The notes beneath the pieces were generated by a model. It searched no databases. It saw nothing but the letters and a program-made list of their open reading frames with translations, and was not told the DNA's origin. Below, piece by piece: positions 40,451 through 49,608 of a stretch of DNA of 49,608 nt; position 1 is the stretch's first letter; every line of letters starts with the position of its first letter. The stretch spans positions 1 through 49,608 of the forward strand of contig LWCA01000132.1 of assembly GCA_001642005.1 (NCBI GenBank), read 5' to 3'. Made by a program: the position numbers and the translations under genes. The stretch comes from Intoshia linei (taxonomy: Eukaryota > Orthonectida > Rhopaluridae).

Positions 40451-42416
40451 TTAATAAAACTTTTCATTTGCAGGTGTTACTCGTCAGTGATTCTCAAATT
40501 GGTTCATATGAACCATTAGTAATCTACAGAAAAATTTTGATGATCCTCACAGAGCTTCATTATATTATTTAAAATATATCCATTAAAACGTTTTATTATC
40601 ACTATTAAACTGTCATATCAGGGGATCTGACATTTTTTAAAAACGGACCGGAATTTCAGAAATGCTAGGTTATATTATGAAACTAGATTATATTTATTAT
40701 ATTGAATCGAAATTACTAGCAATCTTGAAATAAATTTGATAAAAAACGTAATAAATTTAATTATAATACATTGCATGCACGTTTATCCTAAAAAATCCTA
40801 AAAATAAAAATAATGCATTTTTCACGAACAAGTAACGGCATTTGGAAATTCTGTGTTACATGATGAGTCATCATTGATGACACAATATTATACTTTGTGA
40901 GGTACATTTAATAAATGTTAGTGCTTCGTACTGAGGTAGTTTTTCAAGTACTAGAATTCACTTGAGTAGGATTTTCCAGATTAATTGTCGGAGAAGGCTG
41001 TAATTTCATGGGAAGCTGTTATGGCGTTTTTAAAGATTAAGGTATAAAGTAAAAATACTCATATAAAAATTAATACTTGAAACCATAATTATTTTACAAA
41101 GTTTAAAAAATATAGACATAAAGTCAAGAATTTTCTATCTTAGAGATATTTTTAGTGTAATTAATAAAATTTGAAAGGAAAAAATGTGTTGAAGATCTCC
41201 AAATTTAAAAGCAATTAAATAAATTGGTTTTTTGAAAAAATATCTCAAATTTTAATAACTTCATTTTCATTTTAAAAGGTGTTCTCCTCATCCAACTGTG
41301 CATGAATTCGAAATTCAAATGCATCATTCTCATTTATTTTGAGAACGAATACGATCCTGCCCTGACCGAAAGGGAAAATTTTATTAGGAAAAAAGCACTT
41401 GATAATAATGACCATGGTCCAAATTCCAAATTACATGTATTTATGAATCAAAGTTATCATTTATAAATTATCACTCTTCTTTTCAACAAATTTTGAATTA
41501 TCAATGATAATTTATCATTGATTCATCTGAATTCATAATCAATTTCTTTATTAGTCACTTTGAAATTTAAATGGATATTCAATACGATATTTACAGGCAG
41601 AATTTGAGTCAAAATGTTACAAATATAGATTATAAAGACAACTCAATGCTACACTGTCTTAGTGCACTCAAGAGTCTGCCGTGCAGACTAAAATAAATGA
41701 GTAGCCTAAAGTTAAATAGTTAAATTTTGAAATATGTACACAACAATGCCAAATTATTCGTTAACACTGAATAATGATCATTGTAGTATTCATGATTAAT
41801 TTATCTACTGTCTACTTGCACTGAGTTAGCACGCCTGATTTCCAAGTAACTATATTTGTATTGTATTGAGATAGTCAAAAATGGCACGCATTATATTTTT
41901 ATTGTTATATCGATTGAGTTTCTATAGTGTTACTGTTTCTGATACACGTAATTTTAGCAGAAGAATCAGATTTCAGTATAAATTAACGTCATACTCACAT
42001 TTTCAGTCTCGTATTTGTGCTACATAACATTGTATTAGTAGTAGTTTAAACATCGTTGCCTGAAAAGTTGAATAAAACATTAAACATTACAAGCCTATTT
42101 TATTCGGCCAAAAAGACTCAATCCAGAAACAACATACTTGGATATAGTTCTTAACAATTGTTTTTAACGTTTGGCTTAATTTCTAACAGTAGAAAATCAA
42201 CATCCACATATTTCATATCCTTACATAAAAAGTAAGCAAGCCTTGTATTTGCAATTGTGTGATTCGTTGAATATAAATAAGCCTTAGTATGGGGAGGTCT
42301 GATTTAGCTTTTAGATATAGGGATATTTCAATGTTTTACAATATCAATTTTAAATATATGTTTGTGCGATAATTAATATGAACCACGTTTTAATTTTTTA
42401 ATAATGAATTTAGTAA
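40451..42416. other. Intergenic between MATE and the HMG gene
   Basis: A hAT-like left end lies at about 40483 (CAGTGATTCTCAAATTGG). At 41881 a 48-codon ORF starts MARIIFLLLYRLSFY and looks signal-peptide-like, but it has no other support. Nothing else is recognised. Confidence 0.4.
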
Positions 42417-44107
42417 ATGTCAACGGCGGAGCCACAACCACAACATCCTAAACCTCCGAAACGGCCATTAACGCCGTATATGAGATTTAGCAAATCGGTA
42501 AATATTTTGTAATCATTATTAATATTGCCTAGATGTGGCCATCAGTTAAGTCAACTCACCAGGATCTTACGGTATGTGAAATTGGAAGTACAATTGGTAA
42601 GATGTGGCGAGGTCTCACGGACGTTGAAAAGAAAGTATACAATGATGGCTTTCTTGAGGAAAAGGTTGGTTTAAACATGGTTGTAGTAAATAATTTTTAG
42701 AAACAGTACGAAGTCATATTGGCAGATTATATGAAGGAAACTGGTTTAACCATTTCGGAAATATATAAGAGAGGAAAGAAAAAGGAAAGTTTCAAGAGGA
42801 ATAGCAATAGCCAAGCACAAATTAAGGAACACGTACGAGCTGCTTTGATGAAAGCGAAGAATAATTCAAATATTCGAAGTACTATGCAATCACAGAGTTA
42901 TCCTTCAGTTTCGAATCACATGCAGATTAACCAAAAAGATATGCAGAATAGACAATTTGCTATTCAGCAAAATCCAAATTATTGTAGAATGAACCAAGGC
43001 CAACATCCCAATAACCAACCCCAAATGCAACCGCCCAATTTTCCACAGTTTGTGATATCTGGATTTAACAATGGAATGGGTAATCCTCCTCAGCAATACG
43101 GAAATAATCCCAGACCAATGATGTATATACAGAACAATAGTATACCTAATACATGGAATGAACAATTACCTCATTTTTCGCAAATATGGACAAATCCGCA
43201 AAACAATGATTTAAATGGAACAAAGAACCAGCAGAATATGGTTACACTTCCAGGTGGACAGCAAGGTTTTATTGTACAGCAAAGGTTTAATTCTCCTAAT
43301 ATGACTCCCATGTCCATGGCTAATCAAACACCAGTGTACATTCAAACCAATCCTTCTCAAATAGCCATGCAAAATCAGCAAATAGCAATACCCTCACAAA
43401 TTCAAGGAAATGCTAAAATTCAGGCTCAGCAAGGACAACAAAATTTACAAAGAACTCAACAAATGCAACCTTCGCAAGGACAGGGTGTGCAGCGTATTCA
43501 AATTACCCCAGTGCAAGGTGGACAACAAAATAATCTTGTACAGAACGTGCAGGTAGTTAGTAATAATGGAAATAATGTGAATGTATCTCCAAATAATCAT
43601 AATACTGAATTGGAACCAAATAACCAAGTCCACATACAAAGTCAACTTCCCACGATGGTGAACCAGCAGTTTCAACCACAATATACTCAGTATTCTAATA
43701 ACATGGAAGGCCAAAATGGTAGTCAGAATATGAAAATTGAAGGGTGGACTTGGCCAATTGTATTAAATGCTGCAAATATGCAAGGTGCACCAAGTGGGGC
43801 TCCAAATCCAAACCACGTAGAAGGAAATGATAATGGACAAATAATAGTTATGCAATCTATGGTTCCAGTGCAAAATAATACTGATTATATTTATACAAAC
43901 CAAAATTCTCAGGTTAATTATTCCACAAATAATGACTCTGCTAATAAAATTATTAAAACCGAAACTGCGTCTAATTGGGTTAATAATAATTTAAACGAAG
44001 TTTCTGATGCTAGCGATGTTCAAAATTGGCAAAACACTAGTGGATATAGCCAGGTTACAATGGCTCACGATAGGAATGAAACTGAAAAGACAAAAACTGA
44101 CGTGTAA
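42417..44107 (+). CDS. HMG-box protein, SMARCE1/BAP111-like, with Q/N-rich tail
   Basis: Three exons, 42417-42497, 42533-42664 and 42701-44107, give 539 residues. The HMG box (about residues 11-80: KPPKRPLTPYMRFSKSMW, EIGSTIGKMWRGLTDVEKK) is closest to SMARCE1/BAP111, the DNA-binding subunit of SWI/SNF (BAF) complexes. The family has PYMRYSRKVW and WEIGKIIGxMWR at these places. After a basic segment (KRGKKKESFKR) the rest, about residues 120-520, is a low-complexity tail dominated by Gln and Asn with Pro, Met and Gly. The coiled coil that SMARCE1 normally carries behind the box is not visible. So the family call rests on the HMG box; a lineage-specific HMG protein is the alternative. AATAAA-type signals lie near 44217. 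Confidence 0.85.
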
Positions 44108-44223
44108 AATATTTAAATTCATCTATTACGCACTTTTGTTTTTAAAACCAAAAACTCGAGTATATGGTTTACATTTATCTAAAATGTGACTAATTATATA
44201 TGTGTTGTAATGTATAAATAAAT

Positions 44224-44663
44224 TTAATAGGTACATTGCATATACAATCTAGATATTCTAATCAATTCTGTGGTTACTTCATCCCATTGGTATGTTAATT
44301 TTGATGAGTTTAATTTTTTGTAAATTTCCACCTGTTCATTTATTTGCTTTACTATTGGGTTTAAAATCTAAAAAAGTATGAATTTAATTTACAAAAGGTA
44401 ACATTATAATTGTGAGAGTTGGTGGAAACTAGGATTGAGTAAAAAATCGATATACACGATAAAATCACATTTTCATCTTTTTCGGTTATAATACTGGAGA
44501 TGGCATTCATAATCTTAATATTACATTAAATGAATGTTAAATTAAAAATATATACCTCGTTCATGTTCGAATAAAAACAACTAATATTCGCGGACATTGA
44601 TTCACTCAAACACATTAATGCACTGCTTCGAATTAACCTTTTCTCAGATTTGACAATAAACAT
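44224..44663 (-). CDS. Small two-exon gene, function unknown
   Basis: Not recognised. Exons 44556-44663 (ATG at 44663) and 44224-44367 are each open, join GAG|GT...TTTTAG|ATT in phase 0, and give 83 residues. The second half (KQINEQVEIYKKLNSSK, TTELIRISRLY) looks like a helical or short coiled-coil segment. There is no signal peptide or membrane helix. The intron is 188 nt, longer than most here. The gene is convergent with the HMG gene, 116 bp from its stop. It could be a small subunit of a coiled-coil complex; nothing in the sequence says which. Confidence 0.6.
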
Positions 44664-45249
44664 AACGTAATTAAATATTGTCGATTTGTATTTTTCAATG
44701 TTTGCTATAAATAATAAATATAAAATTCTATGTAGTCTAATTCCTCGTTAACGGAATTTTATGTTGAGTAATTTCAAGTTCAAAAATATTCAACTTCTCT
44801 AGCCTACCGCGGTGGGAAAATGGGAAACACTGTCTAAAAGTGAGCGACAAGTATTAATGAAATTTTTAATGAATCTTAATTTATTAACAAGGATTGAAAA
44901 TTTACACTGTAAGGTGTCGGTAACTGTTAGTAAAATGTATTAATGTTTTCTTGATTTACGTTTGTCGCTATTGTTAATTATTATACAAGTTTAATATGTG
45001 TTTACATCTAAAATAAAGTGTTTAGTAGATTAATATTGCACAGACAATTAACTATTTTTGACGTTATTCTGTGTCACAAAAACTATCGAAATTTTTATAA
45101 TTGATAAAAATCGTAATCCGTTAATCAGGAATTAGACTGTTATTGCAAATGTGATGAAATTATAAAATCAATTTATGGACTGGTGCTATAAAAAGTGGAA
45201 ACTCTGCCATACCATTTAAAAAGAAATTTAAACTACTACCTACAAATTA
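44664..45249. other. Intergenic, nothing recognised
   Basis: Lies between the start of the small minus-strand gene and the stop of the TANGO6-like gene. A hAT-like end (GGTGGGAAAATGGGAAACACTG) is possible near 44811-44832. No gene is seen. Confidence 0.4.
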
Positions 45250-47853
45250 CTACTGCAATGAGTTAATAATTTCGATAAATTGAAAATTACCTATTCTTCG
45301 TATGCATTTGATTAAGCATTCGTGTAATTTTATCAAATCAAAAGACAATTTGGATACATCATTGTCGTTGTTGGAACAACTATTTAGTTTGAAAGCATTC
45401 ATTTTATCAATACATGAAAAAACATTTTCAAAAAAAATCGGTAGGCATATATCCGTGTTCAATACAAACATATCTTCTATTACATTGATAGCATTTAAGA
45501 AAATGTAACTATCAGAATGGAAAAGCATACTTAAAGATTCTCTGTAAAAACAAATCAATTCATCAACTTTAATTTTTTTTAAATCAAAAGTTTTATTGGA
45601 TAAAATTTGATGTAGCATAATCAACCCTTGTCCAATATCTGGAATGCTACAACTAGATAAGCAAGTTTGTATTTTAAGGATATTTGAATCAATTTCATGG
45701 TCGTTTATAATATCTATATCTATAACAAACGGGCTTTCAGTATTGTTTGGTTTAGACAAACAAATTTTTTTGTAATTTGGATATTTGGCTTTTAGTAAAA
45801 TAATAAAATTTTCAAATTTTGGAAGATTATGTATTTTAGGTTCTACATGAATAAAATTATCTACTATACCAAAAAAAGAAGCCACGTAAAATATATCGCG
45901 TAGAAATTCATTATCTTTGTCTACAAGCGATAAAAAATCTTTGTTTTGCCTATAATCTGGGTGGTATACATCTCCAATATTGTCCAAAATTACAATTATA
46001 AGTGAAACACTTTCATCACACACTTTGTCTTGTCTTATTTTGTTAGCAAATGTTTTAACTGAATCAATAAGATATTGATATACCACATATGATTCGCTTT
46101 GTTTATCAACGAAATTCATGTTTTTTGACAATGTATAAGCAAGTTTGTGTAAAACATAATTAGGAGATACTGGGTTTTTATTAATTAAATGATTTAATTT
46201 TAACTTTTCTTCTTCTTTCGTTAATCGTTGACACACTGCAGAAAAAATATCCGACACAAAATTAGATTTGTTGTCCTTGCTACATAAAGATATTGTTTTT
46301 ACTATACCAGTCACCGTCAAATTCACATTAGAAATACAAGAACATTTCTTCAAAAAAAAAAAATTATCTGAAACGGCTATAATCATAACATGTATATCTA
46401 ATAGATTATTTAAAATATCTTTTATTCCTTCAGAACCATAATAAGAATGCAAAATATCCAAACACATTTTGGGCATATCAGTTATATTCATAACTGCTTC
46501 ATATTTATCAATTTTGTTTAGTTTAACTTTACCATGAAACATTAACACTAAAAACAAACGTAAATATTTCTTAACAAATGGGTTTAAAATAACTAAAAAT
46601 TGTTGGTTTAAATCTTTTTCATACAAAGAAACAATAATATTTCTCATGTAACATATTTCTGTGCTTATTTTGTTAAAAGAAAAATGTTCATCTAAATGTT
46701 GAAATGGAGGACTCATACTATTAACTACTTTATCAATAAGGATAATATTATTAGTAAACAAATTTTCATCGAGAAGAGATTTGGCAATTTTAGAAGAGGC
46801 GTACAATTTTTTTATAATATATCCACCCAAACACCGCATGTCTTGATAAATATTACCAAAGAAAATTGCAGATAATTGATTACAAATTGAAGTAAAATAA
46901 AATGTAGAGTCATAATATTTCGGTTTTTGAGCAATCGTATTTCCAACGGTTTGATACTTAATTTGTTTTGAAGTGAGAATAGATTGCATTGCAATGAGTC
47001 CACGTTTTTCAGTTATGATCCGAGTTATTAATGACCCAGTCATCATAATTTTAGCATTTGTCCATGCATCGCGACCATTATTTTGTTTAAATAGATTTAA
47101 AGTAGTGAAAAGTTTGGATAGGAGTTTACTAACATTCAAAAATAAGGTCCATTTATTAATCACGTTGTTCATTTTATTGTATGTATATTTTTCAATATGA
47201 GAATTTAATGATTTGTCAATATTGCATATTAACTGTGAAAGTAATTGAGTATTAACTAGAATAATAATAGAAAATTCCCAATTCTTCATAAGAATTGTAG
47301 CATACCACTTGCATTCTATCAAAGTTGTAAGCAATTCATTTAGTATGGCAAGTAGGAACCATTGCTGTATATAATAACTGTGATGCTCCGTCAATTCATC
47401 CAAATTCGTGGGCATTCGTTTCATTCCGCAAAATTGATCAAATAAAAAATTTAGAGCCGTATTAATTGTGGACTGGTCATATAATGAAAGATGCATTTCA
47501 ACATCTTCGATATTTTGAACGTTTAAAAAAATAGAATGTAGGCACATCATTATTAGAAATTCATCAGAATAATTATCTATATTAAAGTCTATACAATTCA
47601 AATTAATGGATGAATTATCGTTTTTATATCGAAAATCAGAGGATTCAATAATTCCATTAATAAAATGATAATTTGTCACAAAGTTATTTGGCAATTTTTT
47701 CAATGCATTGAAATTTATAAAAATTTGTTTAATTATATTATTTTTTTCATCTTCCATAATATTGTTAAGGGTATAGTAATTAATACTAGTAAATTTAATT
47801 TGATTCTTTAATAAATGAACCAAAACATTGATTATATCTAAAGAATCAACCAT
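45250..47853 (-). CDS. TANGO6-like HEAT-repeat protein (RTP1 family), single exon
   Basis: One uninterrupted 867-codon ORF from ATG 47853. Nearly all of it is predicted helical. The C-terminal segment is the recognisable part: IPDIGQGLIMLHQIL, then ELICFYRESLSMLFHSDSYI and FLNAINVIEDMFVLNTDICL, ending with LIKCIRRIG. This follows the RTP1/TANGO6 C-terminal pattern (xxRxxGLxxLxxLx ... FLxxLxDxDSYVYLxAIxGL ... LP). Animal TANGO6 proteins are usually about 1000-1100 residues and are linked to secretion and to RNA polymerase II assembly or import in yeast Rtp1. This one is shorter and its N-terminal 600 residues are highly diverged, so the call rests on the C-terminal quarter. No membrane segment is clear. 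Absence of introns is unusual among its neighbours. Confidence 0.75.
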   Translation of the reverse strand: MVDSLDIINVLVHLLKNQIKFTSINYYTLNNIMEDEKNNIIKQIFINFNALKKLPNNFVTNYHFINGIIESSDFRYKNDNSSINLNCIDFNIDNYSDEFLIMMCLHSIFLNVQNIEDVEMHLSLYDQSTINTALNFLFDQFCGMKRMPTNLDELTEHHSYYIQQWFLLAILNELLTTLIECKWYATILMKNWEFSIIILVNTQLLSQLICNIDKSLNSHIEKYTYNKMNNVINKWTLFLNVSKLLSKLFTTLNLFKQNNGRDAWTNAKIMMTGSLITRIITEKRGLIAMQSILTSKQIKYQTVGNTIAQKPKYYDSTFYFTSICNQLSAIFFGNIYQDMRCLGGYIIKKLYASSKIAKSLLDENLFTNNIILIDKVVNSMSPPFQHLDEHFSFNKISTEICYMRNIIVSLYEKDLNQQFLVILNPFVKKYLRLFLVLMFHGKVKLNKIDKYEAVMNITDMPKMCLDILHSYYGSEGIKDILNNLLDIHVMIIAVSDNFFFLKKCSCISNVNLTVTGIVKTISLCSKDNKSNFVSDIFSAVCQRLTKEEEKLKLNHLINKNPVSPNYVLHKLAYTLSKNMNFVDKQSESYVVYQYLIDSVKTFANKIRQDKVCDESVSLIIVILDNIGDVYHPDYRQNKDFLSLVDKDNEFLRDIFYVASFFGIVDNFIHVEPKIHNLPKFENFIILLKAKYPNYKKICLSKPNNTESPFVIDIDIINDHEIDSNILKIQTCLSSCSIPDIGQGLIMLHQILSNKTFDLKKIKVDELICFYRESLSMLFHSDSYIFLNAINVIEDMFVLNTDICLPIFFENVFSCIDKMNAFKLNSCSNNDNDVSKLSFDLIKLHECLIKCIRRIGNFQFIEIINSLQ

Positions 47854-47937
47854 AATAATAATTTAAATAGAATACTAACTTTGTTGATTTACGTTTCCAT
47901 GTATAATTGTACTTTTATGAACAATTTATTTCGAAAT

Positions 47938-48383
47938 GATGATTTTGACTAATTTAGTGGTATCAGAATCAGACGAGGAATATATTATATTAGTATCAAA
48001 CATATGACTGAAACTGACGAATCTATCTCATATACAAATTGTACGTTCACTGGAAAAGATGGGGAAAGTGAATGGTATGATTTTAAAGAATCTCAAAAAG
48101 GTTGTCCTTTGATAAAGGATACAAAAAGTATTGTTAATGGATACAATATTACTATAGAAGAAGCGTTTAGACTTTTTTATACAAATATTATGGCATCAAT
48201 TGTCATTATTGTTATCAACAAACATAAAAATTGAAGCGATTTCTAAAAATTTTGGCAGAAAAACAGAAAAATTCTCAACATTCTTGCAGGGAATAGTTAT
48301 ATAATATATTCTTCTGGAAATGAACATATTCCTAGGCGGATGTATTTGAGAGAATTTGGAAAATCTATATGCCATAATCATTT
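47938..48383 (+). pseudogene. piggyBac-like transposase remnant
   Basis: An acidic start (VSESDEEYI near 47958) is followed in another frame by ITIEEAFRLFYTNIMAS and INKHKN, similar to the start of the piggyBac core (a pattern like xxxFxLFFTxxxxxxIVxxTNxxA). After the stop at 48234 and missing central sequence comes NSYIIYSSGNEHIPRRMY with REFGKSIC, which resembles the piggyBac C-terminal NSYIIY...RxxFLxxLGxxLC. The catalytic middle is absent, so it is dead. Family assignment is from remembered patterns. Confidence 0.6.
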
Positions 48384-48385
48384 AA

Positions 48386-48789
48386 CCCTTACGAGACAAT
48401 TGCATGTATACATTCCAAAAACTACACTCATAAATTTACATTGGTTTGTATACAAACCAAAATAAAGCGGTACCAATATAAATTATGAACAAATTACTGC
48501 TCATAAAATTAATTTTATTATCACTGCTTACATTGTGTCAGCAATATAATAAATTATATTCTAATAAAATACAATCACGTGACGTGATTGTAATTACGTG
48601 TCATAAATTAAATATATTTTATTGCTAATTCTAAGCCAAATATTAAAGTCAAATTTAAGTTGTTCACTTTACAAATCAATGATATTTGAAATTTCATGAC
48701 TTTTAAGCTTTAAATTATAGTGTTTTTTATCATTTTAAAAGTGAAATTTTTTGCTTTCAATTTTGAAAATCAACATAGTCTCGTAAGGG
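48386..48789. mobile_element. TTAA-flanked MITE (piggyBac-type), 404 bp
   Basis: TTAA (48382-48385) then CCCTTACGAGAC at the left, and GTCTCGTAAGGG then TTAA (48790-48793) at the right. This is a perfect 12-bp TIR with the TTAA duplication typical of piggyBac. Inside is a hairpin-forming palindrome (CAATCACGTGACGTGATTG near 48571). It abuts the piggyBac transposase remnant. A truncated relative lies at 2713. Confidence 0.85.
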
Positions 48790-48793
48790 TTAA

Positions 48794-49608
48794 TACTTAG
48801 ATCTCAATCTATGAATAATTCAATCGGTAGTTTATAATAATTATTGAAAATTAATTTAATTTTTAAAATTGTTACCTGTTCAAAAAAGGCGAAGATGTTA
48901 TTTATGTAATTACAATGCTAAAAGAACATTTTAAGTATGCGTTTTATGTAATCAGCATATTTGCAAAAATCATGCAAATATGATTTGTAAAAAATGTTCT
49001 GAAAACCACGCCTATTAAAATAATTAAATTGTATAACAACATGTTTTATTGCTTCGTGTCACATTTTTTATTCATAAAAATCGACCCTTTTTTGGCGTCT
49101 GCGAGCGTTTACATTATAAATAAGCGCGAACACTAACGGGTTAATCAATTTAAACCTTTTTCAGTTATTTTATAAAACATCAATTAAAATTTTTTTTTAA
49201 AAAATTTAGGGGGTGAAACTGCACCTTTGAATCCGCCCCTGTTATCATTCATAAATATACAATTTAGTGTAAGTATATAAAAATTTATAAATTTCAATGT
49301 GATGGTATTATTTTTTATAGAGATTATAAATTGTTGAAAATTTTTTTGTGATTGAAATTTGTATCGTCAAGTGAAACAAGGACACAATCATAATACCTAG
49401 TTCATTTTATCTAATCAATGATCCTAAATCAAAAATTCAAAATATAATGTTGGTCTTATCAGTTGAAATTGTGAATTGGATTTATTGATTAATTATGAAT
49501 CGAACAGACATCAGGGCAATATCCTTAATTTATCAAATGCAAGACTTTGATGAGACTTTATTTTAATGATTAACTATATTAAATTATATACAAAATGTAA
49601 CTAGGACA
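48794..49608. other. AT-rich tail of window with a possible piggyBac-type end
   Basis: GCGCGAACACTAACGGGTTAA at about 49123-49143 looks like another inverted terminus with TTAA, of a different piggyBac-like family (inverted it begins TTAACCCGTTAGTG). No partner end or gene is visible. Confidence 0.45.

Noticed and set aside
41881-42027. 48-codon ORF with a hydrophobic start (MARIIFLLLYRLSFY), possibly a small secreted peptide
   Set aside because: No splice, similarity or regulatory support; hydrophobic starts are common by chance in AT-rich DNA.
42905-43714. Two minus-strand ORFs of 86 and 89 codons
   Set aside because: Antisense shadows of the Q/N-rich repeat tail of the HMG gene; Gln/Asn codons read as Leu/Ile-rich strings on the other strand.

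Overview
The window is nuclear DNA of a small-genome animal. It is very AT-rich. The genes are split by tiny GT-AG introns, mostly 29-43 nt with many at 34-38. The gene set is metazoan: PAR-6, a misshapen/MAP4K4-type kinase with a CNH domain, TAF9, a SMARCE1-like HMG protein, SAM50, NDUFAF5, a MATE transporter and a TANGO6-like protein. Minimal introns, AT richness and short proteins would suit a reduced parasitic metazoan such as an orthonectid. That placement is an inference and no marker in the window proves it.

Layout. 1-6.4 kb holds transposon remnants only: a long-TIR element, a CAGTCAGACC-type MITE, hAT pieces and a dead BED-finger hAT transposase. 6.5-10.7 kb carries cytosolic leucyl-tRNA synthetase (+, 12 exons). 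11.0-12.2 kb carries an unrecognised helical protein (+). 12.3-13.9 kb carries SAM50 (-), tail to tail with it. 15.5-16.7 kb is PAR-6 (+) and 18.0-18.7 kb is TAF9 (+). 19.5-24.2 kb is the GCK-family kinase (-). 26.7-33.8 kb is NDUFAF5 (+); its ten exons are spread over 7 kb because hAT elements sit in three introns. 34.1-34.9 kb is a Tc1-type element with perfect 36-bp TIRs. 35.5-40.5 kb is a MATE/SLC47 transporter (+, 17 exons). 42.4-44.1 kb is the HMG-box protein with a Q/N-rich tail (+). 44.2-44.7 kb is a small two-exon gene (-). 45.2-47.9 kb is a TANGO6-like HEAT-repeat protein (-), one uninterrupted ORF. 47.9-48.8 kb holds a piggyBac remnant and a TTAA-flanked MITE.

The genes are independent housekeeping and signalling functions: translation, mitochondrial outer-membrane biogenesis and complex I assembly, transcription and chromatin, polarity and kinase signalling, organic cation export, and ER/Golgi or polymerase-assembly factors. 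They do not form an operon or a cluster with one job. Nearly every intron longer than about 200 nt that I could examine contains a recognisable mobile element.

The points most worth a second look are: NDUFAF5 has lost the SAM-binding glycine motif; TAF9 has a 36-nt intron-like insert with a GT...TG boundary; SAM50 lacks most of its POTRA domain; and an exact 301-bp duplication abutting two single Ns indicates a misjoined assembly.
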